Source of the DNA: Oscillospiraceae bacterium
GTDB taxonomy: Bacteria > Bacillota > Clostridia > Oscillospirales > Ruminococcaceae
NCBI GenBank assembly: GCA_022793675.1
Contig: JAAWDH010000007.1
Coordinates: 30,231 to 94,230 of the forward strand
DNA: 64,000 nt
Direction of reading: 5' to 3'
How positions within the stretch are numbered: the first letter of the stretch is position 1; every line of letters begins with the position of its first letter. Shown here piece by piece: positions 34,242 to 43,000 of the stretch. The position numbers and the translations under genes were made by a program. The notes below the pieces were generated by a model. That model was given only the letters and a program-made list of their open reading frames with translations. It did no database searches and was not told where the DNA came from.

Positions 34242-34772
34242 TCAGCCATCCAAATAGAAGATGATATCCGCTTTCCCCTCCTGCTTTGTCCCTTTGTATA
34301 CATTGGAATCAAAGCCGCCTATGTAAAACCCCGTATGAAGATAAAACAGACAAGCCCCCAGGTTATTGTCCTGCCCCTGGGTATAAAGGCCCAAATAGCC
34401 CTGTGCCAAAGCGATTTCCCGGCACCGATCAATCAGCATCCGCCCCGTCTGCCGGCCTCTGAACGCCTTATTTACCTTGAGGTCATAAAGATACATATAC
34501 CGGAAAAAGCCGGGCTGCAAGACAGCAAGGCCGACGCATTGCTCCCCTTCATAAGCGCCGACAAAAACGCTGCTATCCTTCATCGCTTCATAGTCGTAAT
34601 GCTCATCTGGAAAAGTCTGCCAGGCAGCCTGCCCCGGCTCGGCATACAAAGCTTCATACTGCCACTGGCCGTCCGTATAGGAAACAGCCATCCGCCCAGA
34701 GAGCAAAAACGGCTCGTTGGGCAGACGGATATCCTCAGCGTGCGCCTGGTCAATAACCCTTACTTCAATCAT
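34242..34772 (-). CDS. GNAT family N-acetyltransferase
   Basis: A 176-residue acetyltransferase. The acetyl-CoA binding motif A appears as YLYDLKVNKAFRGRQTGRML, near residues 90-110, followed by motif B around ACLFYLHTGFYIGG. The substrate is unknown. The ATG at 34772 lies four bases after GGGAGG; an upstream TTG is less likely. It is the last gene of a minus-strand run and lies 19 bp after the sugar kinase gene. Confidence 0.85.
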   Translation of the reverse strand: MIEVRVIDQAHAEDIRLPNEPFLLSGRMAVSYTDGQWQYEALYAEPGQAAWQTFPDEHYDYEAMKDSSVFVGAYEGEQCVGLAVLQPGFFRYMYLYDLKVNKAFRGRQTGRMLIDRCREIALAQGYLGLYTQGQDNNLGACLFYLHTGFYIGGFDSNVYKGTKQEGKADIIFYLDG

Positions 34773-34791
34773 GCCGCCTCCCAAGCCTGCC

Positions 34792-35742
34792 TCAGCGCAG
34801 AACCCGGATCTGCACCCGCGGCAACAGCTCCTCCGCCATCTGGCCTTCGATGACGCCGGTACCTTCCAGCATCACCGAAGCCGTCCCAGCAGCCACGGCG
34901 TACGCGGCGGCATCGGCGGGGCTTTTCCCTTGCTGCAAGCAGTAGATAAAAGCTGCAAGCAAGGTATCGCCAGCGCCGATGGTTGAACGGACAGCAGCCG
35001 GCGGCGACGCCAAGCGCAGCGCCTGGGTACGGCTGGCGTAAAGAAGCCCCTTGGCCCCCAGCGACACCAACACATGGTCGACCTGTTCCGCCATCCGTTG
35101 GGCAGATTTGAGGATCGACTGCTCTGTAGGCAGGTTGGAACCGCAGATCTGCCTGAACTCTGGCAGGTTGGGCTTGATGATAAAGGGGCGCAGCTCGGCA
35201 AAATCCTTGGCCTTAAAGACGCTTGTGTCAATCGCCAGCTTTACATTGTCCCGCTTCAGCGAAAGGATAAAGGCTTTGTAAGCTTCGGCGGTGATATTGG
35301 GCGGCAGACTCCCCGCAAACACCAGCAGCACCTGTCCGTCGCACTGGATTTCCTCCAGCAGACGCCGCTTGACCTGATCCATAGCATCCCGGCCCACCGG
35401 GAAACCGGCGCGGTTGACTTTCAACACTCGTTTATCTGGGATCACCAGCGTTAAGTTCTCGCGGATAGCCCCTGGGCAGGAAACAAAATCATATGCTACC
35501 CGGTCGCCGTCCAGCAGCCGCTGGAACATCTGGCTGTTGTCCTCGCCGACCATGCCCAGTGCCAGCGGCTCCTCCCCCAGCGACGTCAGCACCCGGGCGA
35601 TATTAACAGCCTTGCCGCCGGCATAAATCTGCTCGCCAGTCGCCTTATTAGGCTCATTAAAATCCATTGAGGTGATCCACAATGTCACATCCAGAGCCGG
35701 ATTCAGCGAAACCGTGATAATGCGCTCAAACAACTTCCCCAT
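34792..35742 (-). CDS. PfkB-family hexose kinase (1-phosphofructokinase-like)
   Basis: Phosphorylates a sugar phosphate, by family most likely fructose 1-phosphate or tagatose 6-phosphate. It begins IITVSLNPALDVTLWI and has YAGGKAVNIARVL (substrate site), FAGSLPPN and the ATP/anion-hole motif STIGAGDTLLAAF with the catalytic Asp. Its 316 residues are standard. GTAGGAGGG precedes the ATG. No PTS transporter or fru regulator is next to it, so the exact substrate stays open. Confidence 0.9.
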   Translation of the reverse strand: MGKLFERIITVSLNPALDVTLWITSMDFNEPNKATGEQIYAGGKAVNIARVLTSLGEEPLALGMVGEDNSQMFQRLLDGDRVAYDFVSCPGAIRENLTLVIPDKRVLKVNRAGFPVGRDAMDQVKRRLLEEIQCDGQVLLVFAGSLPPNITAEAYKAFILSLKRDNVKLAIDTSVFKAKDFAELRPFIIKPNLPEFRQICGSNLPTEQSILKSAQRMAEQVDHVLVSLGAKGLLYASRTQALRLASPPAAVRSTIGAGDTLLAAFIYCLQQGKSPADAAAYAVAAGTASVMLEGTGVIEGQMAEELLPRVQIRVLR

Positions 35743-35779
35743 TGCCTTACCCTCCTACAGGTTTTTCTCTCTGTAATAA

Positions 35780-36475
35780 TCACGACTCAGACGGCGTGCC
35801 GCCTTCATCTTTTGAGCCTTTTTCTTGGCGCAGCGCCCTGTTTTCCCTTTCCAGTCCCTCGACCCGCGCCTGAAGGCGCGAAAGTTCGGTGCGCAGGCTG
35901 CAAAGCTCCTGCGCCACCGGATCGGGAATGTGTACCTGGTCCAGATCCCCGACCCGCACGCCGTCCCGCTTGACCACCCGGGCTGGCGCGCCGACAGCCG
36001 TGCAGTTATTGGGGATTGGCCCCAGCACCACCGAACCGGCAGCAATTTTCACATTGTCCCCCACCGTAAATGGCCCCAGCACCTTAGCGCCGCTGCCGAC
36101 CATCACATTCTTCCCAAGCGTCGGATGGCGCTTGCCCTTATCCTTGCCCGTCCCCCCAAGGGTCACCCCCTGATAAAGGGTACAGCCGTCCCCCACCTCG
36201 GCAGTTTCACCAATTACGATACCGCTGCCATGGTCAATAAACACGCCGACGCCGATCTTCGCCCCTGGATGGATCTCCACCCCCGTAAGCCAACGGGCCA
36301 ACTGGGACAAAAGCCTTGCCAGGAAAAAGAAGCGACGCCGGAACAAAAAGTAAGCGGGCCGGTGCAACATAATCGCGTGCAGACCCGAGTAAAGCAGCAA
36401 AATCTCCGCGGCATTCCGGGCGGCAGGATCCCGCTCCCGGACCGCGCGGATATCTGCCCGCAGCCTATCTAACAT
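35780..36475 (-). CDS. cysE: Serine O-acetyltransferase
   Basis: Makes O-acetylserine, the first step of cysteine synthesis. After an N-terminal helical part it shows the left-handed beta-helix hexapeptide repeats and the active-site region [19 protein letters not shown], then [15 protein letters not shown]. Residues from about 185 to the end form a charged coiled coil ([20 protein letters not shown]), which is longer than usual. The ATG at 36475 follows GGGAGG and gives 231 residues. The region further upstream belongs to repeat copy F. Confidence 0.93.
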   Translation of the reverse strand: MLDRLRADIRAVRERDPAARNAAEILLLYSGLHAIMLHRPAYFLFRRRFFFLARLLSQLARWLTGVEIHPGAKIGVGVFIDHGSGIVIGETAEVGDGCTLYQGVTLGGTGKDKGKRHPTLGKNVMVGSGAKVLGPFTVGDNVKIAAGSVVLGPIPNNCTAVGAPARVVKRDGVRVGDLDQVHIPDPVAQELCSLRTELSRLQARVEGLERENRALRQEKGSKDEGGTPSES

Positions 36476-36497
36476 ACAACCTCCCATTGAAGCGGCG

Positions 36498-36642
36498 GGC
36501 TGTGCCCGCTGACAATTCGCGGCTGGCAACGGGTTCCGACGCAGTAGGCATATGAATCTGTGCTGACGAGTACCTTGGCGATGAAAAGTCTTTGCTAAGC
36601 TTTCTTCAGAAAGCGCGTACTTGCGTACTCCCGTACCCCTAC
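36498..36642 (-). repeat. Dispersed hairpin element, copy F
   Basis: Main part 36537-36642, starting CGACGCAGTAGGCA with the core hairpin GCTTTCTTCAGAAAGC at 36599-36614. The block GCTGACAATTCGCG (36508-36521) matches that at copy E. It lies between cysE and pgsA and touches the pgsA stop codon. Confidence 0.7.
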
Positions 36643-37199
36643 CGCGTCTGGGCAAATTCGCTGCGGTTTTTCCACAGGTATTCCGCCCCCGACCAAAGCG
36701 TCAGCGCCGCACAGATCCAAACCAAACCATGGCTAAGCGCTGCCAGCGGAAAAGCTTCTGGCAACAGCCCGCCCAGCGCCCTCAGCAGCAAAACGAACAC
36801 AATCACGACCATCGTCACCGCAGTCTTCACCTTGCCGGAGTTGCCTGCCGCCAGCACCCTGCCATGACCGGCAGCTACCATCCGCAGCGAGCTGACCAAA
36901 AATTCCCGCGCCATCATCAGCACCACAGCCGCTGACGAAGCCAGCCCCAGCTCCACAAAAGCAATCAGCGCCGCAAACGTCAGCACCTTATCCGCCACCG
37001 GATCAAGGAACTTGCCAAAATCCGTAACCATCCCCCGGCTGCGGGCAATATGGCCGTCCAGCGCATCGGTGACCGACGCCGCGATAAAAATGGTCAGCGC
37101 CCAGAAGCCTGCGCCAGGTATACGGCTGCAAAGCAAAAAAAACAGGAAAAACGGCGTCAAACCAATCCGCAGCAGAGTAAGCTTGTTGGGCAGATTCAT
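36639..37199 (-). CDS. pgsA: CDP-diacylglycerol-glycerol-3-phosphate 3-phosphatidyltransferase
   Basis: Membrane enzyme that makes phosphatidylglycerol phosphate. The CDP-alcohol phosphotransferase motif is present as [20 protein letters not shown] followed by LDPVADK. There are about four to five hydrophobic segments in 186 residues. The ATG at 37199 follows AAAGGTGG; the frame is open 30 bp further without a ribosome site. It follows rimO closely, as in many Firmicutes. Confidence 0.95.
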   Translation of the reverse strand: MNLPNKLTLLRIGLTPFFLFFLLCSRIPGAGFWALTIFIAASVTDALDGHIARSRGMVTDFGKFLDPVADKVLTFAALIAFVELGLASSAAVVLMMAREFLVSSLRMVAAGHGRVLAAGNSGKVKTAVTMVVIVFVLLLRALGGLLPEAFPLAALSHGLVWICAALTLWSGAEYLWKNRSEFAQTR

Positions 37200-37218
37200 C
37201 GCATAACCACCTTTCAGG

Positions 37219-38562
37219 CTATTCGCCATCCTCTTCCAATGTGCCTGTCAGATCCAAATCAACTGCTTCCTCAATCTTCACCTGAACAAACTGCCCCGGC
37301 GCAGGGCGCTTTTTGGCGGTAAAGAAAATCTTGCCGTCGATTTCCGGCGCATCGGCTTCGCTGCGCCCAAACCAGCACTCCCCATAACGGTCATAGCCCT
37401 CCACCAGCACTGTCAGCGTTCTTCCCACCAAAGCGTCGTTGCGGCGGGCAAGGACATTGTCCTGTTCCTCTGCGACGACCTCTGCGCGACGGACGCGCTC
37501 CTCCTCCGGCACCTGGAAGGGCATCCCAGCCGCAGCGGTGCCCTCTTCTTCTGAATAGGCAAAACAGCCCAGCCGGTCAAAACGCATATCTCGGACAAAC
37601 TGGCAAAGTTTCTTAAACTGGTCCTTGGTCTCACCAGGGAAACCGGCAATCAGCGTTGTGCGCAGCGTGATCCCCGGCACCTTCTCGCGGATGCGGCGGA
37701 TCAGCGCCTTTAAAGATTTCTGGTCGCCGGGACGGTTCATCGCCTTCAGGATCTCGCCGTCGCAGTGCTGAATCGGCAAATCCAAATACTTGGCAACCTT
37801 TTCCTCCGCCGCCATAACCTCCAAAAGCTCATCCGTGACTCGTTCGGGATAGGCATAAAGCACCCTAATCCATTTTAGCCCGTCAATTTTAGCCAATTTT
37901 TGGAGAAGTTCCGCCAATTTATACGATCCGTATAAATCCATGCCGTAACGGGTCGTATCCTGAGCAATGACAACCAGTTCCTTGACGCCGCCAGCCGCCA
38001 GCTTTTCCGCTTCGCTGACAATGCTTTCCATCGGGCGGGAACGGAACGGCCCGCGGATAGCGGGGATTGCACAGTAAGAACAGCAGTTGTCGCAGCCCTC
38101 GGCAATCTTAATATAAGCCGAAAAAGGCAGCGAATAAAGCACTCTTTCCCCTTCCAACGGCAGGCTGCATTTATCGGCGCTCCGGCGGACAATCCCGCCC
38201 GCCAGCACCTCTTTCAAGATACCGGCAATATCCCCGTTGCAGCCAATGCCGACAACAGCATCCACCTCCGGCATTTCTTCGGCGATATCCGCCATATAGC
38301 GCTCGGCCAAACAGCCGGTCACAATGACCTTTTTTATCCTGCCTTCCCCCTTCAGGGTCAAAAATTCCAGGATCTGCTCGATAGCCTCCTGCTTGGCGCT
38401 TTCGATAAAACCGCAGGTGTTGATGACGACGATATCGCTGAGGCCAGCGTCAGCAATCAGCTCAAAACCCGCCTCTTTCAGCTTATGCAGCATCATTTCT
38501 GCGTCGACCTGGTTTTTTGGGCAGCCTAGGTTCACCATACCGACCTTGATGGGTAAAGACAT
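37219..38562 (-). CDS. rimO: Ribosomal protein S12 methylthiotransferase
   Basis: Radical-SAM enzyme that adds a methylthio group to an Asp of ribosomal protein S12. The N-terminal UPF0004 domain has Cys14, Cys50 and Cys84 for one iron-sulfur cluster; the radical-SAM cluster is bound by Cys157, Cys161 and Cys164 in GCDNCCSYCAIP; a TRAM domain closes the protein. The ATG at 38562 follows GGAGG. The product has 447 residues. The RimO assignment over MiaB rests on the MVNLGCPKNQVDAE start. Confidence 0.95.
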   Translation of the reverse strand: MSLPIKVGMVNLGCPKNQVDAEMMLHKLKEAGFELIADAGLSDIVVINTCGFIESAKQEAIEQILEFLTLKGEGRIKKVIVTGCLAERYMADIAEEMPEVDAVVGIGCNGDIAGILKEVLAGGIVRRSADKCSLPLEGERVLYSLPFSAYIKIAEGCDNCCSYCAIPAIRGPFRSRPMESIVSEAEKLAAGGVKELVVIAQDTTRYGMDLYGSYKLAELLQKLAKIDGLKWIRVLYAYPERVTDELLEVMAAEEKVAKYLDLPIQHCDGEILKAMNRPGDQKSLKALIRRIREKVPGITLRTTLIAGFPGETKDQFKKLCQFVRDMRFDRLGCFAYSEEEGTAAAGMPFQVPEEERVRRAEVVAEEQDNVLARRNDALVGRTLTVLVEGYDRYGECWFGRSEADAPEIDGKIFFTAKKRPAPGQFVQVKIEEAVDLDLTGTLEEDGE

Positions 38563-38610
38563 ATGTAGTTCCTCCATTTTGGATTTTGCCAGAATCCAGG
38601 AAAGGGCGAA

Positions 38611-39240
38611 TCAATCCTCCCCTTCGTCTTCCGCTTCCAGCTCTTCTTCGACAATCTCCACCGCTTCCAGGGCGTCATAATAGCTATGTCCCAGCCGAAC
38701 AAGGGCCTGCACCGCCTTATTTTTCCCCTTTTCGTCCCCCAGATAGCGGGCATATTTTTTCCGCACCAGCGCGGTAAGCAGCTCCTCGTCCGGCTGTACA
38801 GCGTCAATCGCAGCGTCGATTAGCTCCTCGTCCAGCCCCTTCTGCCGCATTTCCATCCGCACCCGGCGCTCGCCGCGTTTTTTGACATTTATTAGGTACT
38901 CCGCCAGCCGCCTGGCATAGGCGTCTTCATGGATCAGCCCCAGCTCCTCCATATGCAGCGCTGTTTCCTCGGCGATTTCATAGCTGACGCTGCGGCAGAG
39001 CTTGTCGACAAGCTCCTTTTTGCTGTGCTCCCGGCCCTCCAGCAGGTAGAAGGCGCGCTCGCGGGCCTTGCGGCGCTCGGCGGCCTCTTTGACCTCGGCT
39101 AGGAACTCTTCATCTACTTCCAGCCCGGTTTTCAGCCCATAGCTGAGGATCAGCTCGGCATCCAGGATATACCAGTAGGCATCATCGACGTCTACCTGCC
39201 AACGGGTACCCTTTTTCTTTGCAATATCTGTAATCTTCAT
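38611..39240 (-). CDS. recX: Regulatory protein RecX
   Basis: Modulates RecA filaments. The 209-residue, highly charged helical protein shows RecX repeats such as [19 protein letters not shown] and [19 protein letters not shown], with [15 protein letters not shown] in the third repeat. It overlaps the recA stop by 4 bp (ATGA), so the two are translationally coupled. The N-terminal 60 residues and the acidic C-terminal end (AEDEGED) extend beyond the core. Confidence 0.92.
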   Translation of the reverse strand: MKITDIAKKKGTRWQVDVDDAYWYILDAELILSYGLKTGLEVDEEFLAEVKEAAERRKARERAFYLLEGREHSKKELVDKLCRSVSYEIAEETALHMEELGLIHEDAYARRLAEYLINVKKRGERRVRMEMRQKGLDEELIDAAIDAVQPDEELLTALVRKKYARYLGDEKGKNKAVQALVRLGHSYYDALEAVEIVEEELEAEDEGED

Positions 39241-40511
39241 TCGCCAAAGTCTTCCAAATCAGCGTCGACGTCCAGATCAAAGTCGGTCAGCGGCACTTCC
39301 CCGTCGTCCACAGGCAGCGGCAGTTCTTCCTCATCCTCGTCGTCGGCAGAAGAAACGGAAGCCGTATCGCTGCCGTCAACCTCGCCAGCTACAAAAGCAT
39401 TGCCGTCCCAGGTCACCTGGGCGCCCTTCTTTACCTCGATCACCGGCGGCTTGGCGCCCTTGCCCGGCACAAAGGAAATGCGGTCCTTATACTGCCGGAT
39501 CAGCGCTTCGATATCTTTGCACAGCTCGGGGTGCTCTTTAAGAAAAAGGCGCACCCGCTCCTTGCCCTGGCCGATCTTTTCACCCTTGAAGCTGTACCAA
39601 GAGCCAGATTTAACCAGCACCCCCAGCGCCGACCCTAAGTCGATCAGCTCGCCCTCGTAAGAGGTGCCCTCGCCATAAAGCAAATCAAAGCAGCACTCTT
39701 TGAAAGGCGGCGCAACCTTGTTTTTGACTACTTTGCAGCGGGTGACGTTGCCGATAATCTCGTTGCCGTCCTTGATAGCCTCGCTTTTGCGCACATCGAT
39801 GCGCACTGTCGCAAAATATTTCAGCGCCCGGCCGCCGGTGGTGGTTTCGGGGCTGCCGAAGGAAACGCCCAGCTTTTCGCGGATCTGGTTGATGAATACC
39901 GCCACGCAGTTGGTCTTACCGATGATACCGGTCAGCTTCCGCATCGCCTGGGACATCAGCCTGGCCTGCAGGCCCATGTGGCTGTCGCCCATCTCCCCTT
40001 CCAACTCGGCCTTGGTGGCCATCGCCGCCACCGAGTCAATAACGACAATGCTCAGCGCGTTGGAACGCACCAGCGCCTCGGTAATTTCCAGGGCCTGCTC
40101 GCCGGTGTCCGGCTGGGAAACCAGCAGCGAATCAATATCCACCCCCAACGCCCGGGCGTAGATCGGATCCAGCGCGTGTTCTACGTCGATAAACGCCGCC
40201 TCGCCGCCGGCCTTTTGGGCCTGGGCCACCATCTGCAGCGCCACTGTCGTCTTACCGGAAGACTCCGGCCCATAAATTTCAATAATCCGCCCTTTTGGGA
40301 TGCCGCCCACCCCCAGCGCAATATCCAGCGCCAGGGAACCGGTGGGAATAACGTCGACGTTCATCGTCGTGTTCTGCCCCAGCCGCATCAGCGACCCTGG
40401 GCCGTAAGTCTTCTCCACCTGCTCAATCACTGTTTGCAGCGCCTTCAGCCGCTCCTCTTTTGTGGTTGGCACTTCGCCTGTCGTTTTCTGGGTAGATTTT
40501 GCTTTAGCCAT
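39237..40511 (-). CDS. recA: Recombinase RecA with long acidic tail
   Basis: Forms filaments on single-stranded DNA for homologous recombination and the SOS response. Walker [10 protein letters not shown] is at 81-89; the loop regions and [19 protein letters not shown] are intact. At 424 residues it is about 70 longer than B. subtilis RecA. The extra part starts near residue 345: a small Lys/Val-rich segment ([16 protein letters not shown]) and then a very acidic tail ([14 protein letters not shown] to the end). No LexA-type box is seen in the 40-bp gap upstream; the ribosome site is weak. Confidence 0.96.
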   Translation of the reverse strand: MAKAKSTQKTTGEVPTTKEERLKALQTVIEQVEKTYGPGSLMRLGQNTTMNVDVIPTGSLALDIALGVGGIPKGRIIEIYGPESSGKTTVALQMVAQAQKAGGEAAFIDVEHALDPIYARALGVDIDSLLVSQPDTGEQALEITEALVRSNALSIVVIDSVAAMATKAELEGEMGDSHMGLQARLMSQAMRKLTGIIGKTNCVAVFINQIREKLGVSFGSPETTTGGRALKYFATVRIDVRKSEAIKDGNEIIGNVTRCKVVKNKVAPPFKECCFDLLYGEGTSYEGELIDLGSALGVLVKSGSWYSFKGEKIGQGKERVRLFLKEHPELCKDIEALIRQYKDRISFVPGKGAKPPVIEVKKGAQVTWDGNAFVAGEVDGSDTASVSSADDEDEEELPLPVDDGEVPLTDFDLDVDADLEDFGE

Positions 40512-40551
40512 GTTGTCAGCCCGCCTTTACTTTTTTGTAGAATATATAAAC

Positions 40552-41439
40552 TTATCCGAGCTTTGCAGTCAGCACCCGAATGATGCCGCCGTAGTCCCGG
40601 AACATCTCAATATGCCTGAAGCCCTCCGCTTCCAGGATCCCTTTCACAGCGTCCTGCTGCCCCGCGCCGATTTCATAGGCAAGGAACCCGCCGGAACGCA
40701 GCCGCCCCTTCCAAAGCTTAGTCAAGCTTCTGTAAAAAAATAAGCCGTCTTCGTCGCCGTAAAGAGCCATCACCGGCTCATGGCGTACCTCTGGGGCAAG
40801 CTCCCCCATATCCTTCGCTGAAAGATAAGGCGGGTTGGAAAAAATACCGTCAAAGTCCCCTTTGACAACCTCCCCGTTCAGTGCATCGCCCAGCAAGCAG
40901 CGGACCCCGCTCTGCAGCGCCCCGCAGTTTTTTTGCAGATAGCCAAACGCCGCCGAGGATTTTTCCACCGACGTCACCTCTGCCCCTGGATGCTCCAGTG
41001 CCACCGTCGCCGCCAGGCAGCCGCTGCCGCCGCAAAGCTCCAGCAAACGCGGAGCCTTTTTCCCTCTAATCAGCGCAAGCACCTGTTCCGCCAAAATTTC
41101 ACTGTCAGGCCGGGGGATCAGCACCCCTTCCCCCACTGTAAACTCCCGGCCGTAGAATTCCCACTTGCCCAACAGATACTGAAGCGGCTCATGGGCAAGC
41201 CGCCGCCTAACAAGCGTTTCCAGCCGCGCAAGCCCGTCTGCCGGCGGCTCTATCTCCCGATCAAGCAGGATGTCGGCCATCGAAAGAGCAAGGGTTTCCC
41301 GCAGAAGCTCCCTCGCTTCAAATTCCGGCGCGTCTGTCGCCGCTGCCAGCGCCCGCCGCAGCGCCTGGTAGAGCGCCGCGGGCTTACAGACCGCCGGACG
41401 TAAGCCTTCCGACTGTAAGTCTACTGACTTTGTCACCAC
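40552..41439 (-). CDS. prmC: Release factor glutamine methyltransferase
   Basis: Methylates the Gln of the GGQ motif in peptide release factors. It has an N-terminal helical domain, the SAM-binding LLELCGGSGCLA near residue 132 and the catalytic NPPY at 202-205. Its 295 residues are usual. The GTG at 41439 overlaps the DUF1385 stop and follows GGGGAGG. Paired with DUF1385 as in many Firmicutes, although prfA is not adjacent. Confidence 0.93.
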   Translation of the reverse strand: MVTKSVDLQSEGLRPAVCKPAALYQALRRALAAATDAPEFEARELLRETLALSMADILLDREIEPPADGLARLETLVRRRLAHEPLQYLLGKWEFYGREFTVGEGVLIPRPDSEILAEQVLALIRGKKAPRLLELCGGSGCLAATVALEHPGAEVTSVEKSSAAFGYLQKNCGALQSGVRCLLGDALNGEVVKGDFDGIFSNPPYLSAKDMGELAPEVRHEPVMALYGDEDGLFFYRSLTKLWKGRLRSGGFLAYEIGAGQQDAVKGILEAEGFRHIEMFRDYGGIIRVLTAKLG

Positions 41440-42356
41440 AAGTCCTCCCCTGCTGTTTCAGGCAGAACCGGTTCCATCGCCGCGATAGCCGTTTCAATCT
41501 GAGGGGTATCCGGCTCTTTCGTGGTCAAACGCTGGATCTGCAGCCCCGGCCAAGAAATGATCCTGGTAAAAACGTTGTCATATTTGCCCGCCAGCTTAAT
41601 CAGCTCGTAGGCCACCGACACTACGACGGGCAGCAGCGCGATCTTCAGCGCCGACCGGATCAGCGGGTCGTCCCAAGTAACCACCGAATTGACCAAAATG
41701 CCAATAAACAGCACTAGGAAAATGAAACTTGTGCCGCAGCGGGGATGGAAACGGGTGTGCTTTTTGATATTCCCCGCCGTCAGCGCCTCCCCCGCCTCAT
41801 AGCAGGCAATCGTCTTATGCTCCGCCCCATGGTACTGGAACATCCGCCGCATCTCCGGCATCAGCGACACCGCCGCCATATAACCGACAAAGATAGCCAT
41901 CTTAATCAGCCCCTCCGCCAGCGAAAGCCCCCACTTGGGCAGAACGCCTTTCAAAAGCCCAATCAGCAGCGCCGGCAGATACATGAACAGCGCAATCGCC
42001 ACCCCGACGCCGACCACGGCGCTGACGACGCCGACAGCCTTGTAAAGCCGGTCGCCGAATTTCTCCTCCAGCCATTTCTCAAACTTGGAAGAGGTCTCCT
42101 CCTCAAGCCCTTCAGTGGAAATATCCGCCGACTTCATCAGGCATTTATACCCGCCCATCAGCGTGTCGATAAAGTTGAAAATCCCCCGGATAAAGGGCGC
42201 TTTATTGTACCACCGCTTGGCCTTATTCTCCCAAGTTTCCAAATAAAGGCTGCCGTCCGGCTTGCGGACGGCCAGGGCCGACTTCTGGGTGCCTTTCATC
42301 ATAATGCCTTCCAGCACAGCCTGCCCGCCGATCGTCGTTTTAAAATCCTTACTCAC
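41433..42356 (-). CDS. DUF1385 membrane protein (YqhQ-like)
   Basis: A protein of about 307 residues with several membrane spans. The conserved start TTIGGQAVLEGIMMKG and the central YHGAEHKTIACYEAGE and TRFHPRCGTSF motifs identify DUF1385; His and Cys residues in these suggest metal binding, but the function is not established. GTG at 42356, behind GAGAGGCGG and overlapping the previous gene's stop, is the preferred start; a TTG at 42377 is possible. Confidence 0.88.
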   Translation of the reverse strand: MSKDFKTTIGGQAVLEGIMMKGTQKSALAVRKPDGSLYLETWENKAKRWYNKAPFIRGIFNFIDTLMGGYKCLMKSADISTEGLEEETSSKFEKWLEEKFGDRLYKAVGVVSAVVGVGVAIALFMYLPALLIGLLKGVLPKWGLSLAEGLIKMAIFVGYMAAVSLMPEMRRMFQYHGAEHKTIACYEAGEALTAGNIKKHTRFHPRCGTSFIFLVLFIGILVNSVVTWDDPLIRSALKIALLPVVVSVAYELIKLAGKYDNVFTRIISWPGLQIQRLTTKEPDTPQIETAIAAMEPVLPETAGEDLW

Positions 42357-42882
42357 AGCCTGCCGCCTCTCCGCCAAGGCTTATCCAGTAACGCTGGAAA
42401 ATCTCTCCCCGGTCCTCAATTTCGTTCTCCAACACGCCGCCGTTTTTCTGGATGGTCCGCGCCGATGCGATATTGTCCTTATCACAGGTCATCAGCACCT
42501 GCATAATACCCATTTCACGACACTTTTCCAGCGCCAGCCTAACAATTTCGGTGCCATAGCCCTTCCCCCGCTCTGAAGGCCGGACGCCGTCGCCGATATG
42601 ACCGCCCGTCCGCAGCAAAGTGTCGTTGAGCCGGTGGCGGATATTGGCTGCCCCGACAAAACGCCCCTGCTCGGTATCCAGCGCAAAAAAAGTAGAATCG
42701 GGCACCAAGCCTGGCGGCGTCGGCTCTTTAATATCCAGTTTTGACAAATAGCCGTCAAAATCGCGATAATCATGCTTGGCAATCGCCCCGGGAATAATTT
42801 CCTCCCCGGCAGCCAGCCATTCCTCCATCATATCTTCAAACAGCGGGCGATATTCCGCTTTCAGCCGCACTAATTTCAGCAT
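42349..42882 (-). CDS. GNAT family N-acetyltransferase
   Basis: A 177-residue acetyltransferase of the RimJ/RimL-like group, with the acetyl-CoA loop RGKGYGTEIVRLALE near residues 103-117 and VLMTCDKDNIASARTIQKNG afterwards, the usual motif order. The substrate is unknown. It is the first gene of the long minus-strand run that leads through DUF1385 and prmC to recA, and has a promoter-like site upstream; its last codons overlap DUF1385. Confidence 0.88.
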   Translation of the reverse strand: MLKLVRLKAEYRPLFEDMMEEWLAAGEEIIPGAIAKHDYRDFDGYLSKLDIKEPTPPGLVPDSTFFALDTEQGRFVGAANIRHRLNDTLLRTGGHIGDGVRPSERGKGYGTEIVRLALEKCREMGIMQVLMTCDKDNIASARTIQKNGGVLENEIEDRGEIFQRYWISLGGEAAGCE

Positions 42883-42906
42883 AACGGCAAATTCACATCC
42901 TCCAAA

Positions 42907-42942
42907 ACAACTTTTCTTTTTTTCATTATACTGAAAAGTTGT
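42907..42942 (-). promoter_or_regulatory. -10 site flanked by an inverted repeat
   Basis: A perfect TATAAT on the minus strand (42925-42930) lies between arms ACAACTTTTC (42907-42916) and GAAAAGTTGT (42933-42942), a perfect 10-bp inverted repeat. The -35, TAGAAT at 17 bp, is poor. It could be a regulated promoter for the GNAT-DUF1385-prmC-recA run, or a weak terminator of the kinase gene. Confidence 0.4.
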
Positions 42943-43000
42943 GAATAATTCTACCTAAAAAAGCAAAAGGACAGAAAACAAACCTTTTTTTCAGCTGCCG

